Assembly: GCA_005408345.1 (NCBI GenBank)
Contig: SEMN01000017.1
Location: forward strand, 1,302,001-1,366,000
Length of the DNA stretch: 64,000 nucleotides
Origin: Macquaria australasica
Taxonomy: Eukaryota > Chordata > Actinopteri > Centrarchiformes > Percichthyidae
Direction: 5' to 3'
The notes beneath the pieces were generated by a model. That model saw only the letters and a list, made by a program, of their open reading frames with translations. It was not told the origin of the DNA and searched no databases. Position numbers and translations under genes: made by a program. Of this stretch, positions 13,621-27,560 are shown piece by piece; position 1 is the stretch's first letter; each line of letters opens with the position of its first letter.

Positions 13621-16004
13621 TGAAACTGAAAATATCTGCAAGCCTAGATACCTCTTGGGAAAGTGGGAAAATATGTTTTTTCTAATTTGTTGTTTATTGA
13701 ATTTGTATTTTTTCTTTCTAATATGTACTTGAAAAATAAAAAGCAAATACTAGGAAAAAAATCAAAGCAAGGTCATCCAGTCTGCGACCCTTTTTGGGAG
13801 GTTCATATTAGTCAGATGAAACGTTAAATGCACATAGCTGTTTTCCCAAGTGGTTTAGGAGTGTGTGTGTGTGTGTGTGTGTGTGATCCTCCCACCCGTG
13901 CTCCACTTTTTCTTAGGTGACCTGTGCACCACTCACGCCCTGGGGGCTCAGTCACACACATGGCCTGATCTGGTGCTCCTAAACACAGCCACCGCATATA
14001 CACTTGTGCAGAAATACACACATATTCTCACAGCACAAGCACATCTGGTTTCCAGGATGGCTCTCATGAATGCAGACCTTTTAGCTGCCGGTACAGGCAG
14101 GCTGCCGGTGTTAATGACTGGGGCATTCCTCGGCTCCCAGGATGAAAATGGGGAGAGGATGCAAGACAGAGGCAGCCATCGCCTCTGCAGGGGTAACCCA
14201 ATCCATCCAGCAGGAGCTACGTGTGTGTGTATGTGTGTGAATAAATGGCCAATGGGGGTAGACAGCTAAAGGTCCTTGGGGTCAGAAGAGGCTGCCACAG
14301 CACCCCGGCGTGTATGTGCCAGGTCTGGCTTCCTCCCAAAAGCGCAGAGAGGTCACAGCAATTTCCCCAAGTCAGGAGTGGGTCAGGGTCCCACTTCCCT
14401 TACGTATCAGTCACTGAAGGATGAGGAGGAGAGCGCAGGGCTTGGTCTTTGTAGAATTACCTCCCCTAATCCCGAGAGTGTCACGACTGTGAGGAAAGTA
14501 TGCTGTTGTTTGGCAGGGCATGAGGTTATGCGAGGGGAAATGTGAAAGCTACAGAGGCTGTATTTTTTCAGTCTGCAACTTAAAATGTAATTATTCCATT
14601 CGTAATTGGTGGGAAATTTCCTCACAGGTGTCATTATCTTTCTGGTTATTGGCACAGTCCCACGATGCTTTCCGTTAAGTTGTTCTTTAACGTCAGCACG
14701 TCACCTCACCTCACTTGGCAGCAATAAGTGAACAGGGATGCTGTGCTCAGGAACTGAAAGTGAATACATTAAGGGTGGAAGTAAAACGTTACCCCCGAAA
14801 AGAGCTCAATAATGATTTAAGTAGCTTGCGGTAGAAGAGATTATTTTACTGATTTTTTACTTCTTTTTTTTTCTTTTTTTTTCAGAAAGGTTTTTCCTTG
14901 ACCCAAATAGCAGGCTTCTCTCTGTCTCTTCTCTGCTCACTTCCTCTCTCTAGGTTGCTTTTGAATCCCCAGAGAAAGGCTGCAGTCCAAACATTCTCAA
15001 TATTCATTGCAGTGTGGTCATTTAGTGGGTTTCTTTGAATACACCGCCCCTCCAAAAAGTTAATGGGGCAGTGCCGCTCACCCAAAAAAGCCATAGGTGA
15101 CGTCGAGGGACTTAATCTAACAGACTCAGGACCAATACCCTCAATACATTAAGTAGCCTGATCCCTGAGTTCCAGAATGAATTTGGGGTAGAGGAGTTTT
15201 CCGCTTGGCACACATTTCTGTAGATCACGGTGATGATTAACCATCACGAAAATCTAAATCCCTCTTAGCTAGCAAGTATGACTCTGACTGTCACTACACA
15301 GCCCTGAAAAGTTTGCTTAAGGGCATAGGAAGACAGCCAATCTTGGCTCATCAAAACGGACTAGTAATTGGTGGCCCTCCAGTGATGAGTATTATGAACC
15401 GAAAAACCTATTGGTGCAGGTTTTTAATATCTCAGAAAGGAATGCAACTCAGTTTGAGCATTCACATATCCCATGCTTCTGGCCCAAGACAGCTCAATCA
15501 ATATTTGGGAACATGAACCACTGTCGATCTATAAGGGATAGTAGTGAATATTATCCAAGGGCAGAAGAGAAACATCAGAGTCCTGAAGTCTCCCTTGATA
15601 TTCCTTCATATTATTTTTTGTTTATTTCTAAATTGGCTACACAGCCGTTTCATGTTCTGGCAGCAACCTTAAGGTTTCACCATGCACACACCTATCCCAT
15701 GTCATTAACAATTAAGGAGTATTTATAGGCACATATAAAAAACTATAAACATGTGTCCAGGGATAGTTACGTGGTCCGTCGCCTCGGGAGCCTGCTGCCC
15801 TGCTAAGATCGAAACCCATCAGAGCTCCGTCCTTTTCAGCTGCCAGGATAAATCTTAATAAAAAATGAGCGCACAGCACTGCCCACTCTTTTAAAAAATG
15901 CTAAAAAAAAAAAGGAAATAAAAAATAAGGAAGAAAAAAAGTGTTAGTGCTTCTTGAAAATGTTCATGTTAAAATAAAATTTAACTGCTTCCCTCTTCCT
16001 CCCA
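13621..16004. other. Non-coding stretch, no gene seen
   Basis: One GT microsatellite (13861) and unique sequence. Open frames near 13865-14545 are driven by the microsatellite and GC-balanced non-coding sequence. Confidence 0.6.
13861..13885. repeat. (GT)n microsatellite
   Basis: An uninterrupted GT run of about 12 units. Confidence 0.9.
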
Positions 16005-16350
16005 TCGTCTGTGTCGCAATAACACATTTCAATGGATGCATGATTACCTTCACATCTGAAAGCACGACCCGGCCACCAGGACGCTACAACAAACAGGCAA
16101 CCTGCGTGGCACTCGAGCTGTTGATAACAAAAGCCATCACCCTGTGCACCGCTAAGCAGTTACCACATGATTTTATGAGAGCCATGCTCATTTACGAGTG
16201 CAATCAGTTGCAACCCAATGCCCCATAGGATGTCAGTGTTAGCGCCCCTCTTTGTCCTATGATGATGGACTGTCGGTTCAATGGCGTTATTGTAGCTCTA
16301 GTGGCCATCCAGGGAGTAATACATTGATAACAATATCAGCTCATAAAGAT
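16005..16350. promoter_or_regulatory. Candidate conserved non-coding element with SOX-like inverted pair
   Basis: A balanced, repeat-free stretch containing GTTGATAACAA and, at 16323-16334, ATTGATAACAAT, an inverted ATTG/CAAT pair like a SOX dimer site overlapping GATA. The flanks are low-complexity (CT-rich from 16390). A regulatory role is inferred. Confidence 0.25.
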
Positions 16351-16699
16351 GGGCTGTTGAAGAAAAGGTCACTCCCTTTTCTTGCCCGTACTGTCTCTCT
16401 CTCTCCTCCCTTCAGCTCGTGATTCCTCCCCGGATTCTCCGTCACTCCCGCCCTCTCTCTCTTTCTGTCTGTGTCTCTCTATCCCGCTCGCTTGGGTTGA
16501 CGATGGCTGCCCCTCGGTGTGTAAGGAAGCTGGAATGTCATGTTTTAACCGGAGTTAAAGGTATGTTGACAGGCCAGACAGAGGGAACAGATGGCAGCAT
16601 GACATGCCCAAGGTCATCTGGCATGCCACTGTAGGGAGCGCTGGATTTGAAACCCAACACTTCTTCGCCCTGCTTCCTTTTTTCTTTCTTTAGGATTTC

Positions 16700-16745
16700 T
16701 CCTCCCTCCCTCCCTCCCTCCCTCCCTCCCTCCCTCCCTCCCTCC
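16700..16745. repeat. (CCCT)n microsatellite
   Basis: About eleven units of CCCT in a wider pyrimidine-rich tract. Proline/serine-rich open frames here are artefacts. Confidence 0.9.
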
Positions 16746-19700
16746 TTCCATCTTTCATTCTTTCTTTCGGCTCTATCTCTCACCTCTTTATCACGTACTC
16801 CTTTCTCTGTTTTTCATCCCCCAACCCCTTCCCCTCTCTCCTCTGCTTGCCCTGTCTCGTACTCCTTTTCTCTGTTTATCACCCCTTCCCACCTCAATGT
16901 AGGTCACAAAGCCTCCTGTACAGGCTGCTGCCTATCTCTGCTTAAACACACTGCCCCCTAAACTCTCCTGACTACTCTATTCACATACACATCCACCTCA
17001 TTGAACACCCTTATTCTTCCTCACTTCCTTTCCTCTTTCTCTCCCACACATGCCTGGTTGGAGTCACATCGGCCCCGTACCCCATAAAAATGTGCCAAGC
17101 TACCTTTGTCTCCTGAAGTCTTGCCCCAAACAGCCCTGTCAGCAGAGATGTAGAAAGAATCCAAATGGGTTTTAATTACCTGTGCAGCCATGCCCGTAAG
17201 GTTGTGCACCGGAAATCCCAACCACACCGGTACAGTAAGCATGCCATGTCACAACACATGGCTTCTTTGTCTTCCAGCTAATTTCCAACAGAAGCATAAA
17301 GTAGAAACAGGAAAAAAAAGAAACAGTGGGAGAAGGAAGGAGGGAGAGAGAGGAGGCAAAGGGAGAAAACCGCTGGTTCTGCTTCCTGCCTTACCATCTT
17401 CGCTGAATGTTTTTGAGGGCTTGTAGCAAAATCCCAAACAGAGCAGGGCAGAGCGCAGTGTCCTCACTTTACCCGAATCTTGTCAGAAGTGTTCGTTTCA
17501 GCTCAGCAGGCAGAGCAGTTTGTCCCAAAACAACATTGGCTTTTTAGCTTTTTCTGTGATAAAGAAAACATTGCAATGGTGATGCAAAAAGCAGGTTTGG
17601 GAGGGTAAAAAGTCAAGGGGGCGAAATGCAAAAAATGTCCATTCATGTAATTGACATTTTGGGAATAGCCCGCTGCGTACAGTACAGTATGTGTGAGGTT
17701 TGCTTGTTTATCAAGCATGTCAGACAGCGCATGTCCATCCTGCCCAGAACTGGTAACCTCTCGTTATATTTTTAATGTTCCCCGGTGACACTCCTACGGG
17801 TGCTTTAGCTCCATTTGCAGCTTTCACAGGCTGCTCTCAGCAACGCAAAGAGTGTCCCGTACAAATCCTAACGAGGTGAGAAGGACACCATGACAACAGC
17901 AGCCGCCCGAGGTGACATTTCCTCGACGATGAGCAGCTCCAACAAATAAACACACAGATTTGCTTTTGAGAGACCTCGCTTAACTAGGTCTGCCTTTCCC
18001 CCCAGATCACTGACTCAAAACAGTCTGTGTTGTGTTTTATTAGCATGTGTTTACGGTTGGTATTTGTAGTCATTGGGGCTGTGTTTGTCGTTGCTGTTGC
18101 TGCGTAGGCCCTATGATTATGCCTGTCGTTTTTTTTTTTTTGGCAGAGGGTTGTCTGAATATTAACAACATAACAATGCTAGGGCTGATTAGCCTTGAAC
18201 GCAGCATAGACGGCAGATCTCTATCTGGGGTGATACAGCAGCAAAATCATGCTGGGAGAAAGAGAGAGAGAGAGAGAGGAAGCACAGAAAGAGGGAGAGG
18301 GAGGGAGAAAGGGAGGGAAAAACTGTTTCAAATCTTCTCATCTACAAAGGTTATTTTCTGAATAGTAAGTCTTTCAGCATAAAACCGCATGTTTTTCCTT
18401 GAATAGAAATATGCGTAGCCACAAACAGAGAGCATATGGATGTATTTATGGCACCGCTTTGTTCTTGCAGTGTTGAATGTGTAATGTTGAGACTTTAAAA
18501 AGCCTCTTTTCATCTCTTGTTTTTTCCTACTTTTCCCTGCTTGTTCAAAAAGGCATTTTACTCTGCGAGAATGGAATTACAAGGTATATTACAAGTAAAC
18601 GCTAGTATAATTTGTCGCAATTACACTTTATAAACCTACTCGTTGTCCGGCACTCTTGCAGTTTTCTTGTGCCTGTGGGAATGTGGAACATTTGTTGTTA
18701 AAAAAAGAAAAAAGAAGACTGACTGAAGTTTTGGGCAACTCAAAAAAGAGCTAAATTTGCTCACTGGGTTCAACAAAACTCGATGGCAGTCAAAGTTGGG
18801 GTCCGGATTGACGTCTTGGTGAGAAATTTGATTTTGTGAACAACTCCAAAGTTGTTGCTTCGGCCATTAATCACCCGTCCCCGGAGAAGGGAACTCAGTG
18901 GAGCACAGGGCCCTCTCTGTGTTGCCATGACAGACTGAAAGCCAAACCCAGCGTTCTTGAACAATAGATGCCCCAACGTGACACCATTTTGTTACAGTGT
19001 GTGAGTGCATGTGTTTGTGTGAGGGGGCAGGACGGATTCTTGAAAGTACAGTGACACCTAAAGGCCTAATCCTATAGGGCCCTCTCTGTCTCTCTCTTTC
19101 TCCCTCTCTCACGAACACTTGAGTCAAGGACATGGTGAAATTTGGAGAAAACTGATGAGTTTTCACTTTTACTGCACTTGATAGTTCCAAGCGCTTGTAC
19201 AGGGCATCAAATTCCTCTCCTAATGACATGCCTGGGGCTGCCTGCAGGAAAAGTGGCATTTTCATCTTCCAACCTGAGCATCTGATTGGACATTTGGTGG
19301 GAGAGCCAAAAAAAAATAAAAAATGGATGCTGTGCTTTTTTAAAATGTTAGTGCAATTGGAATGTACTGTGCAGCAGTGTGGGTTCTGTTTTTTGTGCCC
19401 CGCGAACAAGTCATTTCTTTTTTATTTTCTTGTTTTGTTGTATTTTGTTTCTTTGTGATTTTTCAATGTTTGTCCAATGTGAAGGTCAGGTGCCAAGTGT
19501 ATCTTGTGTGAGAAGTTGGACACAGTTTTCTTTTTTTATATATATATATGTGTGTTTTTTTACAATATGCACAGGAATGTACTGGAATTACACATAACCA
19601 AAATGAGTTTACCTCTTAATATTTATTTTATATATTTATTTAATATGCTTTACTAACATAAATTCCCAGTTAAACAGCAGAAAATTAACACAGTCCTAAC

Positions 19701-19927
19701 GAACATAAAGATCCCAAAGGTCATGACAATTAAGATCTTTTTCAGGGTTTTAATTTTTTTATTTTAAGTATTTATATTTTCTTGGTTGTGATGTCTTAAT
19801 ATGACCAACTGGAGGTCATATTTTATCTACATCTCTATTTTCCTCTGCATTACTGAGTAAGCACACACACTGCTAGTTTGTTTCCAAGTGAGTCTATATT
19901 ACAGTACGGATTTGCTCACACAGCACG

Positions 19928-19949
19928 CACACACACACACACACACACA
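19928..19949. repeat. (CA)n microsatellite
   Basis: A CA run of about 11 units. Confidence 0.85.
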
Positions 19950-20621
19950 TAAACACACATTCCCCAGCTGAACAGTACCACTGTAGTGGTGAGATTCTCA
20001 CTGGGCAGCCCTTTGATCTCGCCTCGTCTCTTGTGTCTGCTTTCACGGCCAGCTCTGCATGCAGAGCCAGTTTTTAATATGGCAGCGCACCCTGGGTCCC
20101 AGAGTAACAATAAACTTTACCTTCAACTGTCAGCAGGTCTTAATCACTGGGATTACTGCAGCACTAAATGTTGGATTCCTGTTAATATTCCTGCCGGCGA
20201 AAAAGGTAAACAGACCCAAAGAGATAAATATCGCCCAGCCCTCAGTAGAAATATCCTTTGGAGTTCACAATCTCATTTTCATCACTTGCAAATATGGCGC
20301 GGAAGTCAAAAAGGGGAAAGAATAAGCCTCAGTTTCGATGAATGTAGACAATCACAATGGAATTCTTTTTCTGCGGTGGGCTTTCTCCCATGAATGTACA
20401 CTCAGTCACTCTCAAAGACCCTTCAGCGGAGCTGTTATTTGCTGTCCTGTGAGGCACCAAAGATGGAGCTCACCAAGCCAACTAATGGAGCTTCAGAGGC
20501 CTGCAAATGGCAGGCAGCGAGCATGCAGCAGCCACTGTGGGCAAAATGGATTTAGATATCCATTTAGTTTAGTTTCCCTGCAGACTGAAGAGAAAACAAA
20601 CAAGATATTACAGAAACAACA

Positions 20622-20645
20622 ATTATTATTATTATTATTATTATT
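20622..20645. repeat. (ATT)n microsatellite
   Basis: Eight uninterrupted ATT units followed by an imperfect extension. Confidence 0.9.
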
Positions 20646-22157
20646 GTTATAATAATGCTGTGGCTCAGTATTTTAAAATAGTAACCATAGGAGTAGTAAA
20701 AAATGTATTTTAAAAAATACCGTAAACAGTATTTGAAATAGTACAGTACCATTTACTTGCAGCAATGTTGCATTGTGAGTGAGTATAATTTTAGTTTTAT
20801 TCATTTATGATATATATTTTTATTATTAATAAAACCAGGAGGTCTTGTATTTTGTGTGTCAATAGTTTTAGTTCTTTCAGTGTCAAAATTGTATCTCATT
20901 GTATAGATTTTCCTTACACAACAGGCAAAACATCTGAAATGAGCGCAAACCCAATTTGACAAAAGTCAATTTTATTCTCATATTCACACACCCTAAAAAT
21001 GGCGTCTAGTGGAGTGAAGCGTGCTGTTTCAGAAGCTAAATCCGTGCTCTGTTGGGTCCAAATATTTTACCATAGCTTAGCTGCTCCACTAAAATCTGCA
21101 CTTGTGTGCACTCCATTGCCCCTTCATCTTGCTTTGAAAACACCACTGGATTAGAGGCCATTGTCTCAGGACTCAGCCGGCTCGACTCCTTGGCGACACG
21201 GGTCTCATGTCTGTGTCATGTTGTGGGAATAGTCGTCAGGGAGAGAGAGAGAGACTTAAACAATTCAAGAGTACAGTCTCTTCAGGGAAGAGCCACTGCA
21301 GGCTCTGAAAGGTTGGGCCTGTGAACAAGTGTTCATGCATTTTCAACGGTGATATCATTCACAGGGAATGCAATTCAGGTTGGTTTGAATGAATACATTA
21401 AGTAACAAGGGGCAGCCATTTATTTAGATTGTGCTGTATAGTCAGTGTTTAGGCTGTGCATGGCTGCGCTCTGGTTACACAAGTAAAATGGCTTTGTGTG
21501 CATTTGGCTTTGTTTTTTTTCACATATTTTCATCCTCATTCATTCAATTGTATTCCATGCAAGTGACCCTACCTTTTTTCTAGCACTCTAAAACAGATTT
21601 GAATGTATGAATAAACCCGTGCAATCACATGCCTGCGAGATCCCCAAAACTAGAACCACATGAATATTTTCATAAATAACTTGTGTTTCACTTGAAAAGC
21701 AGGGTTTTCCCTCACATTTGTCTTTGGGTTTTCGACGCAAAGCTTGGCGAGTAAAGCGAGTATTATCAGGCAGGGACGTTTCCATCCCCCTATTCCTCTT
21801 AGTTAATTGAATTGCTATGAATCTTGCTATCACAGTGCTAGCACCACGGATATATGATGGCAGTCTTTATTGAAATGATTTCCATGGGTGTTTGTCTCAC
21901 TCTTGGCTCTGTGTCAGTCTTTTAGGAAGAGAGACAGAGAGAAAGAGGCGGGGATAGACAGAGAGGGTAGGGGTGGGGGTGTGGGAGGGGGGACGTGGGG
22001 AAAAGAGAATATGAAATTGATTAGTTAGCTCGGATGGAAAATAAAGACTTCATCAGGATCACTTTGTGCAGTCCTCACAATCAGCTGTGAAACAATGCAG
22101 CCTCCCTAATGAGGACAGAGAGACAGGGACTGTGTGCATCTGTGTACCTGCATGATA

Positions 22158-22185
22158 TGTGTGTGTGTGTGTGTGTGTGTGTGTT
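22158..22185. repeat. (TG)n microsatellite
   Basis: A TG run of about 14 units. Confidence 0.9.
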
Positions 22186-24060
22186 TGTTTGCCTGTGTTG
22201 TGCCACCGAAATGAAAGTGAAAGGCATCAGAAAGAGAGTACGTATTGAGAGCGTTTGTGTCACATTCACTGATTTCCTCCACAAGAGTTTGTTTAAATCA
22301 AAAAGTCTTCCTTGCCGTTCCTCCAACCTTCAGGCGAAGAACCAAATGAATCTCCTTTTTAAATTCTCACTTGAGTGCTGTTGAATTTCATTTTTCAAGT
22401 CTCATCAAAGATTAGAAGTTTAATTATCTTGAACATTCGTGGTGAAAGACAGTAGAAGCGGTGCAATTCTGGATGTCAGATTTTTCTTCTCACTGAAAAC
22501 ACAACCATTTGGATTGTCAGCAAATGCAAGTAAAAGTTTCTGGGAAAAAAAGACTGACAACACACAATAGCACTGTATAGTGTTTTTTTTTTTAAAGTTT
22601 TTATTTTTTACATTTCATAAAAAAACTCAAAATACTTAGTAAGATTTAGAATATTTATGAATATTTACAATTTGGCTATTAATATATTTCCAATCAACAG
22701 TACGTTATAAATATTTGGTGTTTTCGAGACCTACTGGTACCTTTTGTTAAAGGATAATAATAAAAAACATAAATGAATTATTTCAGTTAGCTACTGTCAC
22801 TACACTCAGGAAATTGGGGAAATTATATTTTATTTTAGTCCTGATTTGTGATGAGCAGTATTCAGAAAAATATTTTGTAAAGAAAGAAATGGCCGCAATA
22901 ATTGAAGCTTCTAAAAAAGTGCCCAATCATTTTTTTTCTTCTATCAAATTAACCTTTTTTTTTTATATATATACCTTTTTATCACGCATAACTAGATCTC
23001 TGTGCTCTCTGTTTTTGCATTTAAGATGGAGATTTGCTCTCACCATTTGGTTTTTATTGCTATTTGTGAGCTTTTGTAGCAATTGATTTGCATCACCAAA
23101 TATGGCGATAATGTGATACACATCAGAGCACAATCCCTTTAAACCATTACAATGTTTATAATACTATTAAAATACAGATAAGGTGAGGTTCTCACTTAGA
23201 AATGTCTTCTTTAAGAGCAACAGAAAACCAGTCAGAGGAAACAAAACATCTGTATTTCTGTCTTGGTCACAGCACGGCAGTTACACTTGGTGGTTCACGT
23301 TCTCCCTCCGAATCATGACACCTTTACATTATGTATTCAGCCATGTAGTCGCTGCCACGGGAACATTAACAGCAGACCTGCTGTATACCTGAAAACCCAC
23401 TGAAATACATCCAATAATACTGCAGCGCAGGCATGACAGAGACGCTCAGCGCTGCACACTGAAGCAATAATCGACACGTTTTCAGAGCAAGAAATGTTCT
23501 CGCTGTGCAAATACAAATAAATTAAAATAAATTTACAGAGCAATCATAACAGAACAAAAGAATACGATATTCTCAATTCTCTAAATTTGCCTCTCTTTTA
23601 GAGCCTCTTTAGCTCATCATCAGGGTGCCAATATCTCTGCGAGGCACTGTATTTATAACACTTCAATACACAAGACCATCATTTAAAGGCTAATTGTGAA
23701 GTTCTTATTATCAACACCACGGACAGTTGTGAGATTCATTAAAACTCAAGTCTCCAACCGTGAGGGAAAGATACGCACCAAACTGGGGCACGTTGCAACA
23801 GCCAATCAAAACGGAGCACCGACAGGCAGGCGTCCTATCAGGAGCCCGCTCCAGGTCATGCTGACGAATCACTCAAAACTTTTTTTTTCTCTCTCTTCAT
23901 TCTGCTCTCCTTACTTATCTCTATGCTGATCGAGTATTCTGACGGAATGTGAGAAAGGCTGTATTGCCACAGTGTTGCTCTCACACGCTCCCCTCCCCTG
24001 GTTATTTTGGTACGGTAGAGAAACTGTGGCTGACTCCTGGAAGAAACCCTCTGGCGACTG

Positions 24061-24095
24061 CTATTTATAGGGCAGGGACACAGTCACATTTGCAT
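24061..24095. promoter_or_regulatory. MEF2-type site beside a POU octamer
   Basis: CTATTTATAG at 24061-24070 fits the MEF2 consensus exactly, and ATTTGCAT at 24088-24095 is a perfect POU octamer, 17 bases apart. The first could also serve as a TATA-like box, but no transcript start or exon is recognised downstream. Confidence 0.3.
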
Positions 24096-25025
24096 CTGGA
24101 GCTTATGAGAGACAGAAAGACAGAGAATGAGAGAGACGCATGAAGGATACAGTCAGTTTTTGAAATAAATAATTTATCCTGTAACCCAAGTCATTTCTTT
24201 CCAGGACAAATAAAGGAAGAAAAGGGAGAAAAAAGTGGGGACACAGGCGGGAGTGTAAGAGAGACTTTGTCCAGATTCTCTTTTCTTGCCCATAAGTGAA
24301 AAAAACCCACCTTGAAATAAGACAGGCTGACCCAAATTGAATTAAATCGATTTGGATTCTCCTGAGCCTGCTTTTTTTTCCCACAGTGTACATAGTCTTA
24401 TCCTCCGTTTCCTGTGACAGTGTCATGAGCAGTATGCATTACTCAGCTCCTTATAAAAATACTCTGGAGCTACGGTATCGATTCATGCGCTTCAATAATT
24501 GAGCCGCCAATGCAGAACAATGACGTCCCCATTGTTCCCATTTGTGCCGTTGAAAGTGCATCTCCCTTAAGGCCTGCTCGTGGAGAAAAAGCAGCGGCCT
24601 GTAGCCACAGGGTGAATGAGTGGCGTTCACCATTAGATCAGCAAAATATGTATGGGTTCTGACTCAGACACAGAGGACAATCCCTGGGTCTGCCCCTGCA
24701 AATCACAGGTCCTGAATGCTGATTAAAACCTGGATAGTTTTAGGATTCAGGTTTGATTCCTTGCAGAGAAAATGGAGAAAAGAGAGAGGGGGGGGGGAAT
24801 AAATCCGCCTTGATGGCTTAAACACATTTTCCGCCTATGTTCGTTTGCTCTGTTTAAAGTTGCATGTAGAGCTCGGATGTGATCTGCATGAGGCTCAAAA
24901 TGTGCAGCGGTCAACATGAGGTGGAGCGCACAAACGCACCGCTGGCTACGTCACCGAGAGCATCACTGAGAGAAGTGCAGCAGGGCCTCTCAAACAGATC
25001 ACAGCACCTGAGTCTCTCTCCTCAG

Positions 25026-25049
25026 ACACACACACACACACACACACAC
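25026..25049. repeat. (AC)n microsatellite
   Basis: An uninterrupted AC run of about 12 units. Confidence 0.9.
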
Positions 25050-25918
25050 CACGAGACACTGAGCAAGAGAGATTGTGTGAGCTAATTTTCAGTGTGCGTA
25101 TGTGTACGACCCCTCTATGTGACAACCACAACAGCCAAAACATCCAAGTGACCATTCCTGGACCTTTGGGCACGTTAGGGTTCACCGACACATTAAGACG
25201 GCATAATTAAAGTGCGGCGTTGAAGTGTGAAAGTTGTGTTCTCAAGGCTTTCAAATGAGCCCATTTACATCGCCGTTGTTGTCACAATTTTTTCGGATGG
25301 GGGCTTAAGATATAAATATGTTAATGCATGTTTACCCCCATTCACCGCAAGGGCACGGGCGCAGTGAGTGTGGTGGAGCACGCAGTTGTGCAGCAGAAGG
25401 GGGCTGAATGGGGAGAGAGTTAAGGAAGAGAGGCAGAGGGAGAAGTGGGGATAAAAAGATGGAGGGAGGGAGGGGGATGGAGGAGGGTGGCGTATACATT
25501 ATTAACTACGACTTCATCACATGTTCCCAGTTTCTTGGGGACTTATTATTCCGAGGCGCTTTAATGAATAACAAGAAGAGAGGGCAGAGGGAGAAAGCAA
25601 AAGAGAGTGATTGATGAAGCAAGTGCAGACACCGCCACCAGCTGGCTCGCTCCAGTACTGCTCCACAAACAGGAATACCAGGGAGATATACAGTTTGTAA
25701 AAATAGCCACAGAGGGCAACAACCTCTAAAGTGTCCCTGGCATTAGCATTTGACAAGGTCTCCGCCTGCCACGCTGCATATAGATTGGGATTTTCTTTGT
25801 CAAGGATACTTGTCAAGCAGACGCATGACAGCCAGATTTCATGAGCTCTGCGCAACAGCGAGGTTGGACACTGAGGCGGGCACTCTGTAAAGCCTCCCAG
25901 TGGGTGTGTGTACGTGTT

Positions 25919-25942
25919 TGTGTGTGTGTGTGTGTGTGTGTG
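25919..25942. repeat. (TG)n microsatellite
   Basis: An uninterrupted TG run of about 12 units, followed by purine-rich sequence and further GT-rich patches to 26045. Confidence 0.9.
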
Positions 25943-27229
25943 CGGAAGAGAGAAAGAAAGTATATTTGAGTCAGAGCAAGTCTTTGTGCTTGAGTGTGTT
26001 TGTGTTTGCAGGTGTGTGTGCACTTGTGTCCGTACATGTTTGTGTGATTGCAAAAGAAAATTGGAGGGTAAGATTCGCTGTATCCAAGGTGACCGCTGCC
26101 TCGTTTTTTTTTTTTTTTTCTAAGAGGGGGGTGGGGGCATTTCTGATCACCAGCGTCCTACTTTCCACAAGTTTATCCTCTCACATAAGAGAAATGGACA
26201 TTTCTCTGTAATTCCCTGCCATATTACTCACTGTCCGCTGGTCATTACAAATGCACAAAGAGAGATAGAAAGAAAAGAAGGAGAGAAAGTTAATAGGGAA
26301 GAACAGGCTTTCTTCTAAGATCCAGTATTTTCTTGCAACCTTTGACCATATACATAGGTTGTGCTTATAACTTGTCTTTTAGTGTCAGCGTGATCTTGTG
26401 AGTGTTTGATAGTATTAACAGTCTGCATACCTGGTTGATAGACAGAAACTCTCTGAGGGAGTTGCTACTGAGCAGCCTCTGCTCGCTGCAGGGCCTCAGA
26501 AAGAAGAACGAAGGCAGAGTGGGGTGGGGGGGCGGGGGGTTGGGGCGCCTTCCAGGGGGAAGAGGAAAAAGAGGATGCGGTATCAGAGGTTGTCAGGTCC
26601 GTTTACAGAGCGGCGTGATTCAGCCCTGTGCGCTCCCTGCTGCTGCCTTTCATTTTGACTCAAAAAGGAAAAAGTGCAGCATGTGTAGAGGACCATTGTA
26701 GGGGAACTCATAAGAGAAGACCAGCTTTTGCACTTTACCTTCATCTGTCCAGTCCCCAGACTCTGCTCTGCTCTTTTTAACCTCCAGCTCTTCCTGACTC
26801 CCGTCCATACAAATAAATGTGTGACAGCAGCATTCACCACATGTAAGCCACCAATCTGTCAAAACCATTAACTGTTTTCTCATTAATAAAATAAATATAA
26901 TAATCAGTCACTCACTAATTAATTTAATTGATGTATTGGTTAATGTATTGGTGCCCAGCCAACAAAAGCTTAGACAGATTTTTACTGCAGTTTAATCACA
27001 TAGTTTTCCCAGTGTTACCCAGAGTTTTAGATATGATGCACAGTACAATTACACTTTCTCAAGGCTTCACAAATAAGTTTAAGTTAACCAAAAACAATAG
27101 AAGTGCTTAGTTTAAGTAATTATTTAACAGATTAAATATTTGAAAAGCCCATTTTTCCAGCTCAGTGTATAAGGGAGAGCAAAACCTGACATGCATATAA
27201 ATTAATCTGACATGAATGGCAGTAAAACT

Positions 27230-27560
27230 AGAGTTGAATTAATGGATTAATCAGTTAGTTAAAAATTGAACCTGCAAATATTTTGATAATCATTAAAAGT
27301 CAAATTTCAAGCAAAAATGCTGAACATTTCATAGTTGCAGCTTCTCAGTTATAACATTTTCATTCTTTTCTCTGTCTCATGATGTTAAACTGACTATCTT
27401 TGGGATTTGGACTGATGGTTGGACAAAATAAGAAATCTGAAGATCTCAGCTTAGGTTTTAGGAAATTGCATTTTTCACTATTTTCTGACATTTTAATTAT
27501 TTAATTATTTTAATAATTGGCAGATAACTTAATAAAAAAGCATTAGTTTAAGCCGCAAGT
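27230..27560 (-). repeat. GCTGCAACTAA-family dispersed repeat, minus orientation
   Basis: Words such as TTTCAAGCAAAAATGC, TTTGGGATTTGGACTG, TTGGACAAAATAAG and CACTATTTTCTGACATTTTA match, in reverse orientation, the family also present at 41.4, 41.8 and 46.5 kb. It is old and diverged. Confidence 0.65.

Larger units (their letters stand above)
16351..27229. other. Non-coding stretch rich in microsatellites, no gene seen
   Basis: Contains the CCCT, CA, ATT and TG runs listed separately, GA-rich patches near 18260 and 21910-22010, and unique sequence. At about 20000-20560 there is a balanced repeat-free patch that could be conserved, but I see no clear motif cluster or splice-bounded exon. Confidence 0.6.

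Noticed and set aside
18867..19409. 180-residue minus-strand open frame
   Set aside because: It has no domain, no consistent splice context, and contains Glu/Arg runs from GA-rich DNA. It is a chance frame.
25517..26053. 178-residue minus-strand open frame
   Set aside because: Its Thr-His repeats come from the TG microsatellite at 25919-25942, and the remainder has no recognisable motif.
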